DNA of 64,000 nt from positions 13,337,932-13,401,931 of the forward strand of contig NW_004955464.1 of the NCBI RefSeq assembly GCF_000276665.1, read 5' to 3'. Origin of the DNA: Chinchilla lanigera. Taxonomy: Eukaryota > Chordata > Mammalia > Rodentia > Chinchillidae. Each line of letters opens with the position of its first letter. The first letter of the stretch is position 1. The notes below the pieces were generated by a model that had not been told where the DNA came from, did no database searches, and saw nothing but the letters and a program-made list of their open reading frames with translations. The position numbers and the translations under genes are program-made. Of the stretch, positions 12,171 to 46,584 are shown one piece after another.

Positions 12171-12524
12171 TGTTACGGTTTATATCTGTGTGTCCCCCAA
12201 AGCCTCATGTGGTCTTGGGGCAGGCTTTTAGAGTTTAAAGGATGTGAGAGCTGCACCCGCCCTGGGGTGGATAGTTTGCATAGGTAAGGGAGAGGAAGAG
12301 AGTGCTTGAGGGCATTCCTCCCCCTTTCTGCCCTGGTGTATGGTGGTTGCTTAGCTGTGTGCTGCCGCCCTGAGATGCAGCCCTTTGCAATGTGCCACTC
12401 TGCCTTATAATCTGCCAAGTACGGATTGAAACTTCCACAAACTGTAAGCAAAATAAACCTTTCCTTCCTTAATTTTGGGCGTCAGGTATTTTGTCCCAGC
12501 AGCGAGAAAAAAGTAACCAAGACA
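12171..12524 (+). repeat. Solo MaLR-type (ERVL) LTR with 5-bp target duplication
   Basis: A 354-base element from TGTTACGG to GACA, bounded on both sides by GTCCC (12166-12170 and 12525-12529), with AATAAA near its 3' end. It has the same family structure as the inverted copy at 44834-45197. No internal region is attached, so it is a solo LTR. Confidence 0.8.
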
Positions 12525-12534
12525 GTCCCCTTTT

Positions 12535-12599
12535 TTGCTGTGAGTTCAAGGCCAGCCAGGACTACATAGTGAGACCTTGTCTGAAAAAACAGAGCGAGA

Positions 12600-12667
<68 letters not shown>
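12535..12667. repeat. Truncated B1 followed by (GT)n(GA)n
   Basis: A B1 3' piece (TGAGTTCAAGGCCAGCCAGG) runs directly into 18 GT and 14 GA units at 12604-12667. Confidence 0.9.
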
Positions 12668-12671
<4 letters not shown>

Positions 12672-13334
12672 AAATACAAGCTATCCCACCCTGAAACTCC
12701 TGTTGTATTTCTGACAGACATGTGGTTTTTTTCAGACATGTGTTTTTAATAGTTCATAAGTAGAAGGTATTTCTGCCAAGTACTTAATAAGAAAATCATG
12801 TAGCTTTTCCCCAGTGTTATGTTTTCTTGTGAGTTCTAGTCAAGGTTATTTATTGGAAGGAAAATTTTGAAACAAGTTCCTAATGGAGTTCCTTTTTAAT
12901 GGAATCTAATGTTTCACAGTTTCATCATGGAAGGCTTAGACATTTATATCTGGGAAAACAAGAGCTTTGGTAAAAACCTCAAAAATCATGGCTAGATCCC
13001 TGTTTCTGGAAATAGAGATGATGAAAATGGTCTAAGCTCTTGATTATTTTCTTGGTTGTGTGGAAAGTGTTGAAATACTATTTACCTAAATTTGTACCCC
13101 CATTGATACTAACCAGCTCTAATTCTTAAACTACTTCTCTTATTGCAGTTTGGGAAAGGGTTGGAAGGTGCAGAAGGACTTTGGAAGCCAGGATCACAAT
13201 CCTTTCTCAAGGTCTTGTCCAATACAGACACTGAGGCTTTTTAATCTTACTCTTCTATGTTTTTACTCTCCTATAAAGTGATATGGCTGTAAAGATCCCC
13301 CATATCAATATCTTGGGGGTTTCTGTTTTTGTTT

Positions 13335-13465
13335 TTGTTTTTAGTTTTTTGAGACAGGACCTCACTATGTAGCGCAGGCTGGCCTCAAACTCACGGTCAT
13401 CCTCCTGTGCCTTAACCTCGCAAGTGCTTGGATTACAAGCATGTGCCACCACATCCAGCTATCAG
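13335..13465 (-). repeat. B1 SINE
   Basis: GAGACAGGACCTCACTATGTAG through GCATGTGCCACCACATCCAGC. Confidence 0.85.
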
Positions 13466-13469
13466 TATT

Positions 13470-15290
13470 TCTAAGCCTTTATTTGGGCCTGGCCATAGAC
13501 TGCAAAGAAAATCTTCCAATCTTCTGCCTGGGTGAGTAAAAGTTACGGTGCAAATGCCTGATCATTTCAGGTTTTTGATAGTACAAATCAGGTTGTTCAT
13601 AGCTTTTCTTACGTCTGGTCTAGGATTCTACTCTCTTGGATGTGCTAAATCTGTTATTGTTATTTTCCAGTTTCCAAAATGTTGTTGTCATTTCTTCTCT
13701 TGGTCTTTGTCCTTGTGAGTTTATGTTTTAAAACAAACTTCATTTTAATGAGTTTTCAGAGAGGGTAGGGATTAATGACTGTGTTTAGTCTACTATCTTT
13801 ACCTAAAATTCTGTTTCTTTCATTTCAGTCTCGTATCTTTCTAGCCCTTCCCCTTCTGTTCTTTTCCTCTATCTCTCTGTCTCCCCCACCCTTCATTCTC
13901 TTCCTTCTCCATCCAAGTCTAGAACCTCTGCCTTCAGGCTTTTCCCTCCATGCCCTTACGTATCTTTTTACAATATCTAGCCTTGTAAACCTCAACCTTA
14001 TATTAGTGGTTCTATTAAAGTTTCTAGGAAGAATATTATACAGTGATGACACCATTATAAATTTATATTTCCAATCTTAGCTGAACTGTCAGAGCCACTC
14101 GACAGACTTCGACTTCGACTTCCACTCCTGTCGCCTCTTTCTCAGGGAAAGTCCTCGCTAATACTGATTTCACCAGCATACTGCTCTTACCTATAGCTTT
14201 ATCTTTATTCAGACCCCACCTTCATTTTCCTTCATCTTGCTTTAGAGGAAAAACTTTGGGATCAGCCCCTTCATTTATGCCTTTTACTCCACAAGCCTTG
14301 CTGTGTAAGTTTTTCCAACACTCTCTGCATTTTAATCCTTGTTCTTTTTTTTTTTTTTTTTTTTTCCCCTTAAACCAGTAAAAATTTCTAAGGGCTCCAA
14401 TCAAGTAGCCACCTTTATTCCTCCATCATTCCCCCAACACAACCCTAAACACAACATTACTGTGTAGCGATGGAGAGTTGATTATAGTTCTCTGACTCTT
14501 GATTCCTTTTAGTGCCTCTGTGCTTGTACTTTTCCCATTCTTGGTGCTTCTTCAGCCAAAGTAGGGAATGGCTACTCTCGATGGCTTGGGCACGCGTGTG
14601 CGTGTGTGCATGCATGCATGTTGATACTTGCTCTTTATCTTCCTATAGAATTAAGATCAAAATCCTTAACATGGCTAAAATATCTGTAGTCTGTGCCCCT
14701 CCTCACCTTGTTTTCTGTTTCATTGGTACTGGGTCTCCTTTGGTCTACTCTGCTGAATATGTCAGTCTCCAGTTTGGCTCTTCATGCATGCATGATGACC
14801 AAAACACGCTGTCATTCCTGTCACAGTACTACCAAATTCATGAATATGGGATAGTATGCCAAGTGCCTTTGTGTAATGCAGCTACCAGGTAGCCACACAA
14901 TAGGTGCTTGTGGCCAGCCTGTCCTTTAATTCCTCACTCACCAGTCTGCCTCAAGACCTTGGCAGCTGCTGTTTCCTCTGCCCAGGTACCCCTCTCAATT
15001 TCCCCACCTTTTTTCCTGGTTGACTTACTGCTCTTCCTTCAGGTCTAAGCTTAACACAGTGTTTTCCTTCGTCTTCAAATGTGAGTTGGGTCCCCTGTCA
15101 CATGTTTCCATAGCATCCTGTCCTTGACTTTCACAGTTGTTGCATACTGGCAGTTTTTTTTTCCCCACAGAATTGCAAGTTTCATGTAAGGATTGTGTTC
15201 ATTCCACTCACTGCTATATCCCAACTGTCTGATATATAGTAAGTGTTCAGTGAACATAGGCAAGAGACTAGAGTTTAGAAGAGTGATCTT
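13470..15290. other. EIF2B3 intronic stretch without recognised features
   Basis: AT-rich sequence with a C/T-rich stretch near 13850-13920 and a poly(T) run at 14345-14366. Open frames here lack coding character and no exon-like match to the missing EIF2B3 residues was seen. Confidence 0.6.
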
Positions 15291-15394
15291 ATTTATTTTT
15301 TGCTCCTAGAGATTGAACCTAGACCCTCACACATGCTAAGTATGCATTCTACCACTGGCCTATATCCCCAGTCCCTGATTTGCTTTGAAAACGA

Positions 15395-15502
15395 GGGGCT
15401 GGGGATTTAGCTCAGCGGCACAGCACCTGCCTGGTAAGCGTGAGGTCGTGAGTTCAATTCCCGGTACCGGAAAAAAACAAAAACAAGCAAACAAACAAAA
15501 TG
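15395..15502 (+). repeat. ID SINE
   Basis: Nearly consensus body followed by an AAAC-rich tail; sits immediately after an older inverse tRNA-like SINE (15295-15378). Confidence 0.9.
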
Positions 15503-15509
15503 GACAGAA

Positions 15510-15805
15510 AGGCCAGGTGTAGTAGCACACACCTGTAATCGCAGCACTCGAGTCTGAGGCAGGAGGATTGTCATGAGTCCGAGTCCAGCCTGGGGTACAT
15601 AGTGAGTTTAAGGCTGGCCTGGACTATACGTCAAGACCTGACTGAGAAATGCAATAAAATAAAATGGACAAAAAACGTAGGCACAGTGGTGCACACCTGT
15701 AATCCCAGCACTCAGGAGCCTGAAGCAGGAAGATCACCACAAATTTGAGAGTTCAAGGTCGACCTGGACTGCATAGCAAGGCCCTTTATCAAAAAAAAAA
15801 TCTTT
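15510..15805 (+). repeat. Two B1 SINEs
   Basis: Copies at 15510-15660 and 15675-15805, both with CACACCTGTAATC.CAGCACTC. Confidence 0.85.
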
Positions 15806-16574
15806 CTCTTTTGTTTTTCTGTCAAATACAATTAAGAAACAACACTTGGAACTCTTAAGAACTCTTCAGCCTCTGCCAGTGTCTGCTGCTTTGAGTCCAG
15901 GACTTTCACTTCAGCACAACCGCTTTTATTGGAGAAGCCTGACCACCATGGCGTCATAGTCCACCCTGCCAAGCAGGGAGACCTCTAGTTTGATAACTAG
16001 TTTAATAATCAACAGTCTGACATTCTTGTCACAGTGCCATACCACCCCAAAATCAACTTGGGATGGTATGGAAGGTGCCTTTGTATAAAGCCCTTAGCAA
16101 GTAGCCGTGCAGTATATGCTTGTCCCTGTCTCATTACAACGATACCTCACTAGTAAGTACCCGTGCTGCCTATGTCTTTCTCTTCCCTCTAGCTCTGAGC
16201 TCACTTGGTTATTTTAAGCATACCTTGGTCGCTCGTTTTTTCTAAGCTGTATGATTTACAGCAAGGAACTAGCTCTGACTCCTAATGGGAGATAGAAGAT
16301 GCTTCTATATTGGAATATGTTTAAGACTACCAAATACAGTGGAAGGTAATTGATTATCTGAAGGTCTTCAAACAGAGAGGAGTCATTTATGTTGTATTGA
16401 ACACCTCAGTGTAACTAAATTATCACAGGAGGCTTTTGTTTGTTTGGTTCAGCCTGAGCTACATAGTGAGACCCTGACTCACAAAAAAAAAAAAAAGATT
16501 TTAATGCCATATATAACTAGAAATTGGTAACAGTTCAGAATATTATTAGCTGAACTTTTACATTTTTCCTATCC

Positions 16575-16690
16575 TGGCTGTATAAGTTGGCCTCAACAAT
16601 AAAAATGAGAATAATATCTACCTCATGTTAATTATGAGGATTAAATATTATAGAGTATAGTGATGATTAAAGAAATTTGTGAAATGGAGA
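16575..16690 (+). repeat. MIR 3' fragment
   Basis: AAAAATGAGAATAATATCTACCTC..TTATGAGGATTAAATATTATAGAG matches the MIR 3' half. Confidence 0.65.
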
Positions 16691-16779
16691 TGAAGAGAAG
16701 AGGGCAACTTTCTAAATTGTTCAGGTCAAGGCAGATACTTATCAGCATGTAGGCCTCAAATGAAATTCTTTTTTTTTTT

Positions 16780-16865
16780 TTTAAGAGTAGGAAGAATTTA
16801 CTGAGAGAAAGAAAGCTTCTGTCTGAGAGGGACAAAAGGGGTTCTGGAAAGTGGGTTGCCCCTCA
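16780..16865 (-). repeat. Short relative of the repeat at 47930-48520
   Basis: It shares the AAAGCTTCTGTC core, the following GAGA/GACAA..GGGG run and a GTTGCC end with 47961-48040. Confidence 0.45.
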
Positions 16866-17034
16866 AATGAAATTCAGATAACAAATAGGCAGCTGCACCC
16901 ATTTACTAAAATCTGTTACCTAAGGAATTTCTTAGAATTTGAGAATCTCAGAAAGTTAGGATAGGGAAGTACCTCTGCTTTTCTTCATCTCATTATACAC
17001 ATGAATTGGCATACAAGTGCACACATATGTCTGC

Positions 17035-17036
<2 letters not shown>

Positions 17037-17079
<43 letters not shown>
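17037..17079. repeat. (TG)n microsatellite
   Basis: About 21 uninterrupted GT units. Confidence 0.98.
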
Positions 17080-17081
<2 letters not shown>

Positions 17082-17364
17082 GAGTATGGATTCCCAGGTC
17101 TCTGATTCTTTTTTTGGAAGTATTTCTTCTCTCTCTCCCCAGAAGAGTATAAGCCCTAGGTGGTATACCTTAGTATATTTGACTACTTCCAGATTATCTG
17201 GATTTCATGAGAATGTATTTCCTGCAAGCAAGTAAAAGCAAAGCAACACAGGGTAGAACAGATTATAACCAGACAGCTATAGTTGGAATGTCCATTTTTT
17301 TTTCACCTTATTCTTTCTATTTCTCCCTTGGCTGTTTGTTTTTATTAAATATTAAACCAGGTAT

Positions 17365-17515
17365 TAGCCAGGCATGGTGGCTCACACCTGTAATCCCAGC
17401 ACTCCAGAGGCTGAGGCAAGAGGATTGCTGTGAGTTTGAGACCAGCCTGGGCTACAAAGTGAGCTCAAGTCTAGCCTGAACTGCATAGCAAGACCCTGTC
17501 TTAAAAAGACAAAAA
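17365..17515 (+). repeat. B1 SINE
   Basis: Full copy ending CCCTGTCTTAAAAAGACAAAAA, 310 bases before the EIF2B3 exon at 17825. Confidence 0.9.
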
Positions 17516-17824
17516 GTGAGACAGAGGAGAGGCAGGACAGTGTTAGTTATAAGCATTGTGGGTAAGAGTTTGTGATAGAAGATGGATTGATGATTTGATG
17601 TCTCGTTAAATTTCAAAAGCATCATGAGATAGGGTTTTTAGGAAGAAGACCTTTTATGCTTTTATGTGGTTGGACCAAAGCTGATGTCCTCTGGTAGGGT
17701 CTCCCAGGCTGGAGTGTAGGCAGCATGGGTCTGACCTTATCAAATTCCAGACGCCTACAACTGCTGACAGAGTAAAACCCATGTTACCCAATTGTGAGCC
17801 CTTTCTGTCCTATTCCTTTTGCAG

Positions 17825-40790
<22,966 letters not shown>

Positions 40791-40905
40791 ATTCTGAGCA
40801 AGTCGGACTCCTTCCTTTTGGCATCCACAACTACAGATGTTGGCTGGCCCACCTGTTTGACTCTGTATTTATTTTCCAATAAAGAAGGACTTCCAAACAC
40901 AGGCC
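40791..40905 (+). other. EIF2B3: EIF2B3 3' UTR and poly(A) signal
   Basis: A canonical AATAAA lies at 40878-40883, 88 bases after the stop codon. A cleavage site is expected about 10-25 bases later, followed by a GT-containing stretch. This gives a very short 3' UTR of about 110 bases. The exact cleavage position is inferred. Confidence 0.85.
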
Positions 40906-42349
40906 ACTTGTGGAGCAGTTCCAGGCTCTGCGTCGTGTAGGCTCCAGGTATACACAGTGTCTATTCACACGTATGATAAAGACCATTCAGAGCAAATGTG
41001 TGGAACAGGATAACACGGTGGCCTACCTCTTATGTACAAGGTTATCAGGCCGTGAAAGCAGCTTTTATGTGATAGGAAGCTACTTTCTGACTGGCTGGCT
41101 CAGCCCGGTCCATAGGCATTTCCCACCTAAAAATGACATAGAAGTTCTTCAGTCCCTGACACTGATCATGCTTTCTGTACACATAGCCCTAGGTGCTGGT
41201 AATGCCGCCCATGAGCATCAGCCTAGGACTTAATGTTTTCTGCTCTAATACCTGTCATACACACCCAGCACCTGCCGCTACCATACTATTCACTCCTGTC
41301 CTTCTACCCTATAGCCACTTTCTCCAACTCAACTCCTGACCCTTGCAGCCTCTAAAAGCAGTGAAGAGGGGATCCCCTGCCTAGCCAATAAGGCTGTCCT
41401 CATGGGTTTTCATGGGGGAAGTGCATAGAGACCCATGATCTAAGCCAAGCCAGGTCCCTCTCTACCTCTCCTTGGTCAGGACTGTTCAGCCAGGTAAAGG
41501 AGACCCAGGAACCAGTATCATTTTTTGAAATTGTTCCTGACTCTTCTCTGCCATATTTTTATGTCCTAATTATACAGACACTGCTGCTTCAAATAATTAA
41601 GGAATGAGATTTCTATATTCACAGCTCTGTGGAGTCCCATCCACTTTCTGTCCACCACCCCTGCTCCTGAACATTAGTACAGTGCTCTTCTCTCCCTTCA
41701 CTGCCTTTGCGATCTGCAGGTGTTTGGTGGAAGATAAAAGTGGCTCCTGAGGTGCGATTTCCCCTCAGAGAACTATCAAAGTGAAGGTTTCCCTTGATGT
41801 CCTCACTGTGGGCGGCAGTAATTATAAGGGATGGTCTGAAATACTGGTTTCTACATTGCTTCAAAACTCTCAAGGCTCTCAAGTTCACTCAAGCAGTCTT
41901 GCCTGATCTTCACGTTCTCACTGCACTTGTGTGAGAGTCAAGGAAAATTCCTACCCTGGGGGAGCCCCACCTCCACCAGCCTTCCTGAGAGCCCAGAGCC
42001 CCTCCTTCTTCTCACTGACTAGGACGAGGCTCCTAAAAGTTTGCCCTAGTCAGCCAGGAGCTGAAATGGCCCAGCAAAAGTGCTTGAAACAAGTAGGGCT
42101 AAAAAAGAAAAAAAAAAAAACAGAAAGAAACAAGTAGGACTGGGGGGTGTGAGGATAAAGAGCTGTAGTAGTCCCCAAGATGTTCCTCTTCGAAGTGGAA
42201 ATGAAGTTCGTGGGTCCCCATTGGTGCTGGAAACAAGTTCCTGGCCTGAGTAGAAGACCTGGCCTTCGTAATGTTTTATAGTTTTGACTAAATCACTGCC
42301 TCTTCTGATCCAGAGTTTCCCCATCAGCAAAATGAGTTAGATTGTGTGA
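40906..42349. other. Intergenic, downstream of EIF2B3, unassigned
   Basis: Unique-looking sequence with no SINEs. A short A-run lies at 42103-42120, and a MIR-like word (TTTCCCCATCAGCAAAATGAG) near 42315. Confidence 0.6.
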
Positions 42350-43140
42350 CTTTTTTTTAATTAATTAATTTTATTGGTACATTTTAGATATAAATAATGA
42401 TCACATTCATCATAGGGAATTTGCGCCTGTACATGATATGTCTTGATTCTTCTTTTTTTCCCATTCCCCTCCCTCCCTTCAACCCTGTCCCTCTCCTTTT
42501 GTACAAAAGCTTTGTTTCCATTATTTCCTTTTCTTGTGTTTTTCTTTTCCCTTCCTTCCTCCCTCCTCCCCAGTTCCCCTTCCAATTTGAACATTTTCTT
42601 CCCATTTCCCAGTATCTATCATACATTTGGGTCCTTATTTACACTTTTGGTTTCTCACACCAGAGAAACAGTGTGGTATTTATGTGTCTGATCCATTTCA
42701 CTTAAGAGTATGGTATCAAGGAGCATCCATTTACCTAGAAATGTCTCAAATTTATCCTTGTTTATGACTGAGTAGTACTCCATTGTATTTTTTTTTTAAA
42801 AAAACCACACATATTTAGCCATTCATCAGTTGATGGGCATTTAGGCTATTTCCAAGATTTACCTATCATAGGGGCTGGAGATACAGTTCAGTGGCACAAG
42901 CTTCTCCAAGATTCATCTATCACAAACTGTGCTGCTGTAAACACAGGTGCACGTATTTTGTTGTGATATGATGTTTTTAATTCTTTTGGGAAGATACCCA
43001 GAAAGGGAATAGCTGGGTCAAATGGAACTTCTAGCTTTAGGTTTTTTTGAGGAATCTCCACACTGATTTACACAGTGGTTGCACCAGTCTCTACTCCCAA
43101 CAGTGGAGCAGGGTTCCTTTTTCACCCACAGCCCTGCCAG
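42350..43140 (-). mobile_element. L1 3' end (3' UTR plus ORF2 tail), minus orientation
   Basis: From the inverse tail (TTAATTAATTTTATTGGTACA) through the polypyrimidine 3' UTR into inverse ORF2 (CATTCATCAGTTGATGGGCAT, GGGTCAAATGG, ATCTCCACACTG). A 30-base ID fragment is inserted at 42872-42901. The youngest-looking L1 in the window. Confidence 0.88.
42872..42901 (+). repeat. 3'-truncated ID fragment in L1
   Basis: Thirty bases of the ID 5' end (GGGGCTGGAGATACAGTTCA and onward) with no tail, bracketed by similar copies of TCCAAGATT.A.CTATCA. Confidence 0.8.
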
Positions 43141-43224
43141 CATTTGGGTTTTTTGTTGTTTCTGTTTTTTTGGTTTTGGGGTTTTTTGTTGTTTTGGGGT
43201 AGGTTTTTGTTTGTTTGTTGTTGT

Positions 43225-43470
43225 TTTGAGCCAGGGTCTGTCTGTGTAGTTAAGGCTGGTTTTCTCCCATCCAAGTAGTAACCAGACCCCACCCTGCTTA
43301 GCTTCCGAGATCAGAAGAGATCGGGCACATTCAGGGTGGTATGGCCGTAGACCAGGCTGGTCTTGAACTCACTGTGTAGTCCAGGCTGGCCTCAAGCTCT
43401 CTGCGATCCTCCAGCCTCAGCCTCCCAGGTGCTGGGATTACAGGCATGAGCTACCACCTGACCTCTGGCT
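43225..43470 (-). repeat. B1 SINE carrying the 5S fragment
   Basis: Minus B1 parts at 43225-43262 and 43353-43465 surround the 5S-derived segment. Confidence 0.85.
43263..43352 (-). pseudogene. 5S rRNA pseudogene fragment inside a SINE
   Basis: Read on the minus strand, this begins GTCTACGGCCATACCACCCT, the 5' end of mammalian 5S rRNA, and runs about 90 bases to the TTGGATGGGAGA region, lacking the last ~30 bases. It carries a handful of substitutions. Both sides continue directly into minus-oriented B1 sequence with no poly(A) tract. Functional 5S RNA is ~120 bases, so this is a truncated copy. Confidence 0.93.
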
Positions 43471-44398
43471 GGGTGACTTTTAGAGATTCCTTCCATTCTT
43501 AGATTTTGTCCCCTTTCTCACACAGCTTTCTGGCCTTTAGGCTCTGGGTGGCCTAGGAGGTCTAATAATTGCTCCTTGACTTCAGAAAAGGGGTGGGCCT
43601 AGGTAGGTTTGGAGGGAAAGTGGGATAGAGGAGGGGAAGGGATTGATTAAACTGCTCCAGAGCCCTCCCACACCCTTTCCTACCCTTCCCCACTGAGCCC
43701 TCAAAATCCCTGACAGTGAGATAGAGGCTTTCCCCTGCCTTCCCATTGCACAAGTCCATCAATCAGCCCTGCACAGCAAAGGAAGGGCTCCTAGAAGAAG
43801 GCCTGACTGAGTCTGAGTTCCAGCTGGGAGCATGACACTGCTTCCATTCTCTCTAACAATGCTAGGATTGGCTGGGTGCCCGAGGTGCTTTTTTCTTCTC
43901 TTTGTTCTATTTGTCTGCCAGTAGCAGCTACAAAAAGTTTATGTCTGAAATGCAGTGGGCAACAATGTCCACTGGCCAGCTCAGCAGGCAGAAGAGTGGA
44001 TACCAGTCTTCCCTACCTCTCAGCACTGCTTGTAGAAGGAGGAACCTAGGAGGCCTTGGCGCTGCATCAGGGAAGACAGGAGGTTCTGAGAAACAGGGAG
44101 TTGAGAGTTGGCCAGATTAGATAAAATTCGATGGCTGTTCCTCTAGGAACCCCCTCAGCAGCTAAGCCCTGCCTGCCAGCAAGAACTCCCTGAGCGTGTA
44201 AGAGGCCTGGCTGCCCGTACTGCCCTGCCAGCTTTGTCCTAAGACCACAAGCTGAACTTCCTTCCAGACCTTCAGTGCACTCCATCCTTGGAGAGCGGGG
44301 GAAATTGTGTTTAGTGCACCCTCAAGAGCAGAGATCTGAGGTGCTGCAAGCCTAGTTTAAGGGCTGTTTCTGTTTCCAGAGATTGCAGGAGGTACACT
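43471..44398. other. Intergenic, unassigned
   Basis: Unique-looking. The end (about 44330-44420) is shared with 48995-49095, indicating a low-copy dispersed repeat. Confidence 0.55.
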
Positions 44399-44475
44399 TT
44401 TATTTATCCACAGCTATCCCTACCCCTTATGGCCATACCACCCCATAAGGGGTAGGGATAGTGTGGATAAATAAA
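44399..44475. repeat. Near-perfect inverted repeat (hairpin)
   Basis: A 34-base left arm (44399-44432) and 33-base right arm (44443-44475) pair perfectly except for one bulged G at 44413; the loop is 10 bases. Contains CTATCCCTACCCCTTATGG and its complement. Confidence 0.95.
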
Positions 44476-44504
44476 CCAGGCCTTTGTATGTGCTTGCTTG
44501 CTTG

Positions 44505-44660
44505 CTTGCTTCCTTTCTTTCTGAGGCAGGGTCTGTATGTAGTTGAGGCTAGCCTTGAACTCAGTCTGTAGCCCGGCTGGCCTCAAACTTGGGACAATCC
44601 TCCTGCCTTAGCCTCCCAAGTACTAGAATTACAGGAGTGCGCCACCACACCTGGCTTGTA
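44505..44660 (-). repeat. B1 SINE
   Basis: TGAGGCAGGGTCTG through GCGCCACCACACCTGGC, preceded by a GCTT microsatellite at 44490-44520. Confidence 0.85.
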
Positions 44661-44833
44661 TGCTGTTTTCTAAAACAGTTAAATGTAAACCACTCTTCCC
44701 TCCCGGCCCCCTGCCATGCCCCATAATTCCAGCAGTCAGAAAGCTGAAGTAGGATTACTTGAGCCCAGAAGTTCAAGAACAGCCTAGGCAACATAGAAAG
44801 CCCCTATCTTTTTTTTTTTTTTTTTAAGCCCCT

Positions 44834-45197
44834 TGTTTTGGTTACTTTTTTTTCGTTGCTGGGACAAAATACCTGCAAGGAAGGAAAGGAAAGGAAGGAA
44901 GGAAAGGTTTACTTCGCTTACAGTTTGTGGAGGTTTTAGTCCAGACTTGGCAGATTACAAGGCAGAGTGGCCCATGGCAGAGAGCTATAGCTCAGGGTGG
45001 CAGAACACAGCAAAGCAACAAGCACACACCAGCCAGGAATGGGGGAGGAATGGCCTCAAGCACTCTTTTCCTCTCCCTACGTATGTAAACTATCCACCCC
45101 AGGGCGGGTGCAGCTCTCACTCCCATAATCAAACTCTAAAAGCCTGCCCCATGGCCGCATGAGGCTTTGGGGGGACATACAGACATAAACCATAACA
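44834..45197 (-). repeat. Full-length MaLR-type LTR, minus orientation
   Basis: This is the inverse of the element at 12171-12524, aligning end to end, including the AGCTGCACCCGCCCTGGGG block (inverse near 45100). It carries a GGAA-rich expansion at 44876-44910. Flanks CCCCT and CGCCT may be a decayed target duplication. Confidence 0.78.
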
Positions 45198-45416
45198 CGC
45201 CTATCTTTAAAAGAGAGAAAGCTAAATAGTTAAACACAACTGAGAGAAGGGGAGGGGAAGTAGGGAGGGCCACCCAAAAGGAAGGTTTAAAAGCTTAGCT
45301 ATTATGGAGCTGACCGGGAGAAAAAGAGGTTGGGGGAAAACAAATTCTTCTGGAGACGAAGATCTGTCATTGGCCTCAGTTGTCTTCCAGGGTGATTGTA
45401 TCAGTGTTCTTTTGTG

Positions 45417-45480
45417 TTTTGTTTTGTTTTGTTTTGCTTTGCTTTGTTTTGTTTTGTTTTGTTTTGTTTTGTTTTGTTTT
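45417..45480. repeat. (TTTTG)n microsatellite
   Basis: About 13 pentamer units with two GCTTT variants, running into a truncated minus B1 (45481-45540). Confidence 0.95.
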
Positions 45481-45540
45481 GAGACAGGGCCTTACTCTGT
45501 AGTTCAGGCTGGCTTTGTAGCCCAGCCTGGCCTTGCAGTG

Positions 45541-46330
45541 TTCTTTCTTCCGGGGGAAAATGACAGCTGCTTTGTTTCCTCCGCTTTCTCTTTCCCTACA
45601 CTCAAGGTGAAGGACCATTCTCTAATCTGGGACTGTTCACCTGAAGCTGCCTGCAGAGCAGATAAATTCCCAAGTCGGCCCCTACCTGTAATGGCTGGAG
45701 TTGGAGGCCAACAGCTCCTGCTTCCCTCAGCCACATATTGCTGACTCTGCCTGGCCCAGAAACAGGAGTTCTGCCCAAAGCACAGTCAGTGAAAAGCCTA
45801 GGGGCATGCCAGGAAGAGAAGGCCACCCTCCCTCCCTCTAACTCCTCTGGGGTGTTGAGGACCACAAATTCACAATGGCTAATTTTGCATACTTCCCTAA
45901 GGGATAAATGGAGGTTTGGGATTATTGGTATCACCCATTTAAGATTTCCCACTAACTCTTTAGAGATGAGCCATCCTCTCCACCCACTAAGACTAAACTA
46001 AAACCACTAAGATTAAAAAACACTACAGGGCAAGATCCTTCTTACATGGGATCATCTCCGCCCTCTGAGTCCTCCCAAGATTATCCCTTGAGTCATCAAC
46101 CTCTGAGTCTTCCACTGACTTGAATCTTCTGCCAGCCCCGCCTATCATTGTACACACCCAATAAATAGTGGCTGGATTGGAGTGTCTTGGTCTCTGCCAG
46201 TCCTGAAGCATTGACCTCCTACCTGCCCCCATGCATTACTAAATGTGTGTCTTTTTTATTTCATCCTTTTGCCATGCCCCTCATACACGCAGTTGGGGAT
46301 CTTTGCAGGTCCTTGGTACTGGGAACCTTC
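45541..46330. other. Intergenic, unassigned
   Basis: No SINE. An AATAAA occurs in CCCAATAAATAGTGGC (46160 region), followed by a T-rich stretch, which could be an LTR end, but no partner copy is present. Confidence 0.5.
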
Positions 46331-46343
46331 TAAAGCCAGACAG

Positions 46344-46440
46344 GGGGCTGGGGATTTAGCTCACCGGCAAAGCGCCTGCCTGGCAAGCGCAAGGTCGTGA
46401 GTTCGGTTCCTGGTACCGGAGAAAAAAATAAATAAATAAA
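46344..46440 (+). repeat. ID SINE with 13-bp target duplication
   Basis: TAAAGCCAGACAG flanks both ends (46331-46343, 46441-46453); tail is an AAAT run. Confidence 0.94.
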
Positions 46441-46584
46441 TAAAGCCAGACAGTCCACTTTCCCCAGTACTGTGAGACTATATGAGTTGCCCAAGATATC
46501 ACAATCTCACACAGCCAAAAAGTGAAAGATCCAGAAGCATGCCTTTGTTGTTGTTTGATTTGGTTTGGTTTGCTTTGGTTTGGT

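Noticed and set aside
12604..12667. Alternating repeat resembling a tandem-array or CRISPR-like structure
   Set aside because: It is a simple (GT)n(GA)n microsatellite; there are no spacers and the genome is mammalian.
1..17824. Search for additional upstream EIF2B3 exons
   Set aside because: No stretch matched the expected upstream residues (segment before the Lys at ~189); they probably lie before the window.
45304..45744. 146-codon open frame
   Set aside because: Passes through a TTTTG microsatellite and a truncated B1; not a gene.
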